NCBI GenBank assembly: GCA_934757155.1
Contig: CAKVLI010000008.1
Coordinates: 1 to 64,000 of the forward strand
Direction of reading: 5' to 3'
DNA length: 64,000 nucleotides
Source of the DNA: an uncultured Candidatus Melainabacteria bacterium
GTDB taxonomy: Bacteria > Cyanobacteriota > Vampirovibrionia > Gastranaerophilales > Gastranaerophilaceae
In this document: positions 59,079 through 64,000 of the stretch, one piece after another
Layout of the letters: the number at the start of each line of letters is the position of its first letter
How positions within the stretch are numbered: position 1 is the stretch's first letter
Notes under the pieces: generated by a model
Databases searched by the model: none
Told to the model about the DNA's origin: nothing
Seen by the model: the letters and a program-made list of their open reading frames with translations, nothing else
Position numbers and translations under genes: made by a program

Positions 59079-59779
59079 GCAGCGCCCTGTTCTTCTTTGC
59101 CTAGAAGTGCTCTTGCCACAACAGTTCCAAGCTTATATCCAAGAATAGAGGCTGATACAAATGCCAATCCTTTAACAGTTCCAGGTAACATTTCCAAGGA
59201 GAATTTGTTAAACAATTTTTTCGTAGAACAGAAGTCGGTTATTGCATTAAGCTGCTCTTTCTTGAATAATTTTTCATAACCGGCATTACCAACTACAGCT
59301 ACTTTCTTACCGTTAATAAGTTTTTTACGAGATAGTCCCAAGAACTCTTTTGCACATTTTTCAGCTGTAAACATTGATGTTAAAGCCATAGCCTCAGTAA
59401 TACCTGTATCAAGTTTATCTTCAGAGCCAAGAACCTTCACTCCACTAGTTAAACAAATTATCGGGTTAATATTATCAGCAGTAAATTTAACCACTTTTGC
59501 TGTTGTGTTCATTATTTTACTTGTTTTTGACAGATTTTTAATTGCCTCTTTTGCACCATTTAAAGTTGCGGCAGATTGTGCATTTGACGTCAAAGCTATC
59601 TCATTCATAGCTCTAACCCCTTTAAGTACCTGACCTGCAGCAATGTCGATATTCATAGCACCATAAACAGGATTTTCGTCCATAGCTTCAGCGCCACGAG
59701 ATGCTCTTCTAACTGAAAATACAGCGTTAGAAGCAACTATGGGTGTTAATGCTGCAATTGTCGAAATACCTGATGGCAT
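59075..59779 (-). CDS. predicted hydrophobic protein of unknown function
   Basis: 234 residues, Ala-rich, with moderately hydrophobic helices at the N-terminus (about 5-22), about 105-140 and the C-terminus (about 205-225, GLAFVSASILGYKLGTVVARAL), the latter with glycine-spaced small residues. AAAGG precedes the ATG by 8 bases, and an HLR1 half-site GTTACAAA lies at 59863-59870. No family is recognised; it resembles in style the membrane protein at 35782. Confidence 0.65.
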   Translation of the reverse strand: MPSGISTIAALTPIVASNAVFSVRRASRGAEAMDENPVYGAMNIDIAAGQVLKGVRAMNEIALTSNAQSAATLNGAKEAIKNLSKTSKIMNTTAKVVKFTADNINPIICLTSGVKVLGSEDKLDTGITEAMALTSMFTAEKCAKEFLGLSRKKLINGKKVAVVGNAGYEKLFKKEQLNAITDFCSTKKLFNKFSLEMLPGTVKGLAFVSASILGYKLGTVVARALLGKEEQGAA

Positions 59780-59872
59780 AAAATTAACCTTTACACAACT
59801 GTTCTATACTACAATTATATAAAGTCATTTTGTTAAAGAAAATTGCGAAAAAAGAATAAAATGTTACAAAAC

Positions 59873-61216
59873 TTAATTTTCTTCTGTAACTTCCTCAGAA
59901 ACAGGTGCAGGCTCTTTATAAATTTTCAATTTTGTAACTCTTGCTCCATCAACTTCTACAACGGTAAATGTTAGCCCATTAAAAGAAACTGAGTCACCCA
60001 CAACAGCAATACGGCCTAAAAGTTTAACTACAAGCCCGGCGATTGTTTCTACATCATCTTCTTCAAATTGAGACTCATTTAAATCAAAGAAATCAACAAG
60101 TTCATCAATACGCATCATTGCGTTCGCTATATATGTATTTTCGCCGATTTCTTTTATATCAACCTCTTTCTCTTCATCAAATTCGTCTTGAACTTCTCCA
60201 ATAATTTCCTCTAAAACATCCTCAAGAGTAATAAGTCCTGAAGTTCCGCCAAATTCATCTATAACTACAGCCATTTGTCCATGAGACTTTTTGAATTCAA
60301 TAATCAAATTATCAAGAGTCATTGTTTCAGGAACCAACATTAACGGTCTTATTAACTTGCTGATAGAGAAGGTTTCTTTGTTCATAGATAAAGAGTACAA
60401 GTCCTTAACGTGAATAAAACCTAATATTTTATCAATATTTTCCTCATAAACAGGGTATCTGGTATATTGATTTTCCAAAGTAAATTTCGTTAATTCTTCA
60501 TATGTTATATCACTTGGAATACACATCATATCAGTTCTCGGAATCATAACTTGTTTTGCCATTAAATCCGAGAACTTAAACATGTTGTGTAACATTTCTG
60601 CTTCTGTTTCGTTTAAAACACCTTCATTATAACTTGCATCAACAAGCATATCAAGTTCTTCTGTAGAATGAACAAGAGACTCATCAGATGAAACATGGAA
60701 CGCACAAAGGATTTTATCACCACTAACCATCAACAACCAAACGAATGGTTTTAACAGAGTAATAAACATATCCATCGGTGTCGCAACCATAAGGGCGATT
60801 GAATCAGTGTGACGAAGAGCAAAGCATTTTGGCAACTGTTCTCCAAGCAATACGTGAAAATACGTGACCAAAACAAATGATATCGGAACAGCTACAACGT
60901 GAGCTGACACCATACCACTTATATAAGGTATAGCTTTAATTATAGGTTCAATCAATTGAACAATCGTAGATTCGGCAACCCAACCTAATGCGATACTTGC
61001 GATTGTAACACCCAACTGAGCTGCCGCAAGCATTTTATTTGTTTCTTCTACCAGCTTTAAAGCCTTTTTCGCATTAGAATTACCTTCATTCGAAAGCTGT
61101 TCTAAACGAGTTTTTCGAACCTTAACCAAAGCAAATTCCGCTGCCACAAAGAAACCATTTACAAAAAGTAAAAATACAATTATAAAAATATTAATCAATA
61201 TGTCCGACAGGTTCAT
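59873..61216 (-). CDS. CNNM/CorC-type protein with CBS domains (HlyC family)
   Basis: 447 residues: an N-terminal CNNM (DUF21) domain with three to four membrane spans (about 1-185), two CBS domains (about 215-340; MIPRTDMMCIPSDITYEELTKF, VVIDEFGGTSGLITLEDVLEEIIGEVQDEFD) and a C-terminal CorC/HlyC domain (about 355-435). These proteins act in Mg2+ or other divalent cation efflux; the old 'hemolysin' name is misleading. GAGAG lies just before the ATG. Monocistronic; the direction is opposite to the DUF3326 gene. Confidence 0.95.
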   Translation of the reverse strand: MNLSDILINIFIIVFLLFVNGFFVAAEFALVKVRKTRLEQLSNEGNSNAKKALKLVEETNKMLAAAQLGVTIASIALGWVAESTIVQLIEPIIKAIPYISGMVSAHVVAVPISFVLVTYFHVLLGEQLPKCFALRHTDSIALMVATPMDMFITLLKPFVWLLMVSGDKILCAFHVSSDESLVHSTEELDMLVDASYNEGVLNETEAEMLHNMFKFSDLMAKQVMIPRTDMMCIPSDITYEELTKFTLENQYTRYPVYEENIDKILGFIHVKDLYSLSMNKETFSISKLIRPLMLVPETMTLDNLIIEFKKSHGQMAVVIDEFGGTSGLITLEDVLEEIIGEVQDEFDEEKEVDIKEIGENTYIANAMMRIDELVDFFDLNESQFEEDDVETIAGLVVKLLGRIAVVGDSVSFNGLTFTVVEVDGARVTKLKIYKEPAPVSEEVTEEN

Positions 61217-61305
61217 ATACTCTCAATTACCTACAAAATTACAATAGTAATTTTACAATACATATGAAGATTTTGCAATAATATAGAAAATTTGAGACTA
61301 ATTTC

Positions 61306-61335
61306 TGGACATTTTTATCCTCATTGTATTATAAT
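61306..61335 (+). promoter_or_regulatory. promoter of the DUF3326 gene, leaderless layout
   Basis: TGGACA (61306-61311), 18 bases, TATAAT (61330-61335), then 7 bases to the ATG at 61343. There is no Shine-Dalgarno sequence. It fixes the start at 61343, as the in-frame start at 61292 lies upstream of this promoter. Confidence 0.7.
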
Positions 61336-61342
61336 TCACTAT

Positions 61343-62290
61343 ATGAAAACAGGCGCTTTTATTGTACCCACAGGCATTGGCGCATCCATTGGAGGATTTG
61401 CGGGAGATGCCGGAAAATGGGCACGAAGATTATCTCAAAAATGTAAACTTATAGTAAATCCAAATGTCGTCAATGCAGCATGTTTTTCTGCTATCAATGA
61501 CAATATGCTCTATGTGGAAGGATATTCACTTGATAAATTCTTTCAAGGTAAGTGTTCATTAATAGAAGCTGAATCTAATAAAATTGGGGTAATCTTTGAC
61601 AAAGAAATCCCGCAAGATGTTTTGAATGTGCATATAAATACCATAAATGCAGTAAAAACTGTTTATGATATTGATATTCCGTTTTATGAAATTACGGATG
61701 AAAATGTTGGAGTTGAATTTTTTGTTGACAAATCCGGCGCATCAATGGGAAATATCAAAAACTTAAATACACTAAAGATTGCTGCTGAAAAATTGTTAAA
61801 CAAAGGAGCAAACGCAATCGCTCTCGTATGTCGTTTTCCTGAAGAACAGGGAGATAACTACGCACAAGGTATCGGGGTCGATCCGGTAGGAGGAGTTGAG
61901 GCAATTTTATCCCATTACATTTCCAAAGAGTTTGGCATCCCGTGCGCACACGCACCTGCGTTTGATGATTATACAATTCATTCGGAAATTGTAGACTCAA
62001 GATGCTCTGCTGAATACATTACACCAACATTTTTACCCTGCATTTTGCTTGGGCTAAATAACGCACCTCTAATACAAGCCGCAAAAACAGGATTAACAAT
62101 AGATGACTTGGATTTTCTTGCTTTACCATACAATGCATTGGGTGGAATACCGGCTATAGAAGCAAATGAGAGAGGAGTTCCAATTTATGCAGTTAGAGAA
62201 AATGTTTCTGTATTGAATGTAACACCGGAGATTTTTTCCATAAACTGTCATGTCATAGGTACTTACCAAGAATTGATAGATATTATCTAA
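61343..62290 (+). CDS. DUF3326 family protein
   Basis: 315 residues beginning MKTGAFIVPTGIGASIGGFAGDAGKW. The Gly-rich N-terminus, VNPNVVNAACFSAINDNMLYVEGYSLD and GIGVDPVGGVEAILSHYISKEFGIPCAHAPAF (about 190-221) match my memory of DUF3326, a family typical of cyanobacteria and plant plastids with no known function. It is soluble. The start at 61343 is 7 bases after a TATAAT; the open frame extends to 61292, but that start would lie upstream of the promoter. A bidirectional terminator follows, shared with trigger factor. Confidence 0.8.
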   Translation: MKTGAFIVPTGIGASIGGFAGDAGKWARRLSQKCKLIVNPNVVNAACFSAINDNMLYVEGYSLDKFFQGKCSLIEAESNKIGVIFDKEIPQDVLNVHINTINAVKTVYDIDIPFYEITDENVGVEFFVDKSGASMGNIKNLNTLKIAAEKLLNKGANAIALVCRFPEEQGDNYAQGIGVDPVGGVEAILSHYISKEFGIPCAHAPAFDDYTIHSEIVDSRCSAEYITPTFLPCILLGLNNAPLIQAAKTGLTIDDLDFLALPYNALGGIPAIEANERGVPIYAVRENVSVLNVTPEIFSINCHVIGTYQELIDII

Positions 62291-62291
62291 C

Positions 62292-62328
62292 AAAAAAAAG
62301 AGCCACTTTCGTGACTCTTTTTTTTATA
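62292..62328. terminator. bidirectional terminator between DUF3326 and tig
   Basis: An A-rich/T-rich stem (about 62292-62306 with 62311-62325) with one internal mismatch has the core GAGCCAC/GTGACTC and a TTTC loop. T runs follow on both strands. It lies between the convergent stops at 62290 and 62339. Confidence 0.85.
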
Positions 62329-62338
62329 ATCCGTATAA

Positions 62339-63631
62339 CTATTTCAAATTAACAGTGTTGTTTTCACTCAAGAATTGAGTTACTTTTTCGTTCAATGCTT
62401 GTTGTGATAAAGCGTTGAACACTCCTGGTGTTTGAGATAATTGCTTAATCATAGTAGGTGTATCAATTTGATACATTCTGCTTAATTCAGCAAGTTTAGC
62501 GCCAAAATCAGCTTGAGAAACTTCAATTTTTTCTTCTCTTGCAATTTTATCGATAACTAAAGAATTCTTAACTCTAACTGCAGCATCTTCTTTAAGGCTG
62601 TTCATGATTTCATCATAACCTTGAGCTTCTAGAGCTTGTTCCCAAGTGAAGCCTTGCATTTGCAATTTTTGTTTATATTCTTCAACCAATTGGTCAGCTT
62701 CTCTGTCAATCATAGATTGTTGAATATCAACTTTAGCACCTTCAACAACTTTTTCAAAAATAGCTTTTTCAGAATTTGTTCTGTCAATATCTGCCTTTTG
62801 ATTATCTAAGTATGATTGAATATCAGCTTTCAGGTCATCAACAGTCTTGAACGGTCCAACTTTTTGAGCAAATTCATCAGTAAGTTCAGGAAGAACCTTT
62901 GTTTTGATTTCATTAATTTTGCATTTGAATACAGCTGGTTGTCCGGCTAATTTCTTTTCGTGGTATTCTTCAGGGAAAGTCACATTGATTTCAAACTCTT
63001 CTCCAACAGGTTTTCCAACTAATTGTTCAGCAAAACCAGGGATAAAGCTTGAATGTGCTAAATCTAATGAATAGTTTTTAGCATCACCGTGTTCAATTTT
63101 TTCGCCGTTAGAAAAACCTTCGAAATCGAATACAACGATATCGTTAGCTTCAGAATTTCTATCCTTCACAACAACCGTTGTTGCGTGTTGTTCAAGAAGT
63201 CCATCCAAAGATTTTTGGAAAGCGTCTTCCGGAGTTTTGTAACCATCTACATCGATTTTCAAACCTTTGTATTCACCCAAAGTAACCTCAGGTCTTAATT
63301 CTAACTTAGCAGAAATTTTAAGGTCTTCCCCAACATTGAACATATAAGATTCGACATACGGCTGCGCTACAACATCAAAATTATTTTCTCTGATAACATC
63401 TGAAAAAATTCTTGGAAGAGCTGAATCTAAAGCTTCGTGCTTAATTCTTTCTTCACCGATGTTTTGTTCAACAATGTTTCTAGGAGCTTTACCTTTTCTA
63501 AATCCCGGAATATTAACATATTGTGCTAGTTTTTTAGCAGCTGCATTATAAAAGTCCACAGCATCTTTTGCCGGAATTTCTATATCAACTTTAACCACAT
63601 TTTCAGGGAGTTTTTCAATTTTTGTTTCCAT
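62339..63631 (-). CDS. tig: trigger factor (peptidyl-prolyl isomerase chaperone)
   Basis: A ribosome-bound chaperone for nascent chains. The 430-residue protein has the N-terminal ribosome-binding domain with the signature FRKGKAPRNIVEQNIG (about 43-58; FRK contacts the ribosome), the FKBP-type domain (about 155-245, VVFDFEGFSNGEKI...YHEKKLAG) and a helical C-terminal domain. Length is typical. AGAGGA precedes the ATG. clpP/clpX, its common neighbours, are not in view. Confidence 0.97.
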   Translation of the reverse strand: METKIEKLPENVVKVDIEIPAKDAVDFYNAAAKKLAQYVNIPGFRKGKAPRNIVEQNIGEERIKHEALDSALPRIFSDVIRENNFDVVAQPYVESYMFNVGEDLKISAKLELRPEVTLGEYKGLKIDVDGYKTPEDAFQKSLDGLLEQHATTVVVKDRNSEANDIVVFDFEGFSNGEKIEHGDAKNYSLDLAHSSFIPGFAEQLVGKPVGEEFEINVTFPEEYHEKKLAGQPAVFKCKINEIKTKVLPELTDEFAQKVGPFKTVDDLKADIQSYLDNQKADIDRTNSEKAIFEKVVEGAKVDIQQSMIDREADQLVEEYKQKLQMQGFTWEQALEAQGYDEIMNSLKEDAAVRVKNSLVIDKIAREEKIEVSQADFGAKLAELSRMYQIDTPTMIKQLSQTPGVFNALSQQALNEKVTQFLSENNTVNLK

Positions 63632-63697
63632 AGTAATATCCTCTTTCTATTTAACCCTACTCTTACGCTACTATAAACAGAGGAATTTTGCAAGAAT

Positions 63698-63733
63698 AAT
63701 GGGGCGGAGCCTAAAGGCTCCGCCCCATTTTAA
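63698..63733 (-). terminator. hairpin terminator after the LuxR-type gene
   Basis: A perfect 14-bp stem (AATGGGGCGGAGCC 63698-63711 with 63716-63729) with a TAAA loop. It is very stable but lacks a long T run on either strand. It lies 19 bases after the stop of the gene at 63748 and upstream of tig on the same strand. Confidence 0.75.
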
Positions 63734-63747
63734 TCATATAACTAAAA

Positions 63748-64000
63748 CTAAACAAGACCTTCTTTTACCGCTTTTACAGCAGCTTGAACTCTGTCATTCA
63801 CACACATTTTTTGCAATATTGAACACACATGAGCTTTTGCAGTATGCACACTAACGATTAATTCTTTTGCAATTTCAGTATTACTCTTGCCTTCAACCAA
63901 ATGTTTTAAAACTTCGTATTCACGTTCTGTCAAAGGAATTCTACCTTCTTCAGATGATTTATCTTTTAATATTCCCAGGGTTTCCTGTTTTGGGAATGAA
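63748..64000 (-). CDS. LuxR-type response regulator, C-terminal part
   Basis: The last 83 codons of a gene that enters from the right edge; the frame is open to base 64000, so the short ORF beginning at the internal TTG (63933) is not the real start. The visible part is a GerE/LuxR helix-turn-helix: IPLTEREYEVLKHLVEGKSNTEIAKELIVSVHTAKAHVCSILQKM. The preceding charged linker suggests a NarL-type receiver domain beyond the window. The last residues AAVKAVKEGLV are typical. The partner kinase is not visible. Confidence 0.9.
   Translation of the reverse strand, partial: SFPKQETLGILKDKSSEEGRIPLTEREYEVLKHLVEGKSNTEIAKELIVSVHTAKAHVCSILQKMCVNDRVQAAVKAVKEGLV

Noticed and set aside
61217..61265. ATTACAAT ... 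TTTACAAT repeat as another HLR1 box
   Set aside because: The half-sites are 6 bases apart instead of 2, so the helical phasing of the consensus is not kept.

Overview
The window looks like a chromosomal segment of a low-GC, diderm, non-photosynthetic cyanobacterial relative, most likely Vampirovibrionophyceae/Melainabacteria of the Gastranaerophilales type. Main reasons: the RNA polymerase beta' subunit is encoded as two genes, rpoC1 (about 569 aa) and rpoC2 (about 1,290 aa), the cyanobacterial/plastid arrangement; a DUF3326 protein is present, a family I associate with cyanobacteria and plants; envelope genes (heptose kinase, O-antigen ligase-like, WecG/TagA, AsmA-like) imply an outer membrane; and no photosynthesis gene is seen. 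The placement is inference from gene content.

Layout. 1-5.1 kb: rimP-nusA (minus) diverges from lysS-thiL-ispD (plus). 5.2-8.1 kb: lineage-specific proteins and an orphan OLD-type TOPRIM protein. 8.2-12.7 kb: tRNA-Lys, ispC/dxr, bioF-like, an S41 peptidase and a secreted HExxH protein. 12.7-24 kb: an MnmC-type methyltransferase/FAD-oxidoreductase pair, then minus-strand genes for a uridine kinase-like protein, TPR, PilZ-like, AsmA-like, an MsmK/UgpC-type ATPase and a degenerate histidine kinase. 24.3-30.4 kb: a DnaJ-like protein with half a zinc finger, gcvT-gcvH-gcvPA, and a NupC transporter. 30.4-35.4 kb: a small protein, a diverged DUF262-like protein with a winged-helix partner, SPOR, DUF366, queC and HEAT-repeat genes. 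35.5-38.9 kb: lineage-specific proteins, then folD with a CooC-like ATPase. 38.9-47.9 kb: rpoB-rpoC1-rpoC2. 48-64 kb: purB, a Lys/Ala repeat protein, wecG/tagA, the N-terminal half of transketolase, a Cys-rich peptide, a HEMGH putative peptidase, ligA, O-antigen ligase, DUF4330, heptose kinase, a CNNM/CorC-type CBS protein, DUF3326, trigger factor and a truncated LuxR-type regulator.

Most of the window is housekeeping. There is no insertion sequence, phage, CRISPR array or complete known defence system. The novel signal is mainly regulatory. (1) Three perfect and three near matches to the cyanobacterial HLR1/RpaB-box consensus lie between genes, one directly upstream of a good rpoB promoter. 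(2) Six genes have TATAAT followed by only 6-7 nt before ATG, predicting leaderless mRNAs. (3) An intrinsic terminator sits between the rimP-nusA promoter and the rimP ribosome-binding site, an attenuator layout. Unusual proteins include the pseudo-histidine kinase, the DUF262-like/winged-helix pair, the orphan TOPRIM protein, the methyltransferase with a roughly 250-residue insertion, and two putative zinc peptidases.

Stop codons are included in all CDS coordinates. Domain calls come from reading motifs; no database search was run.
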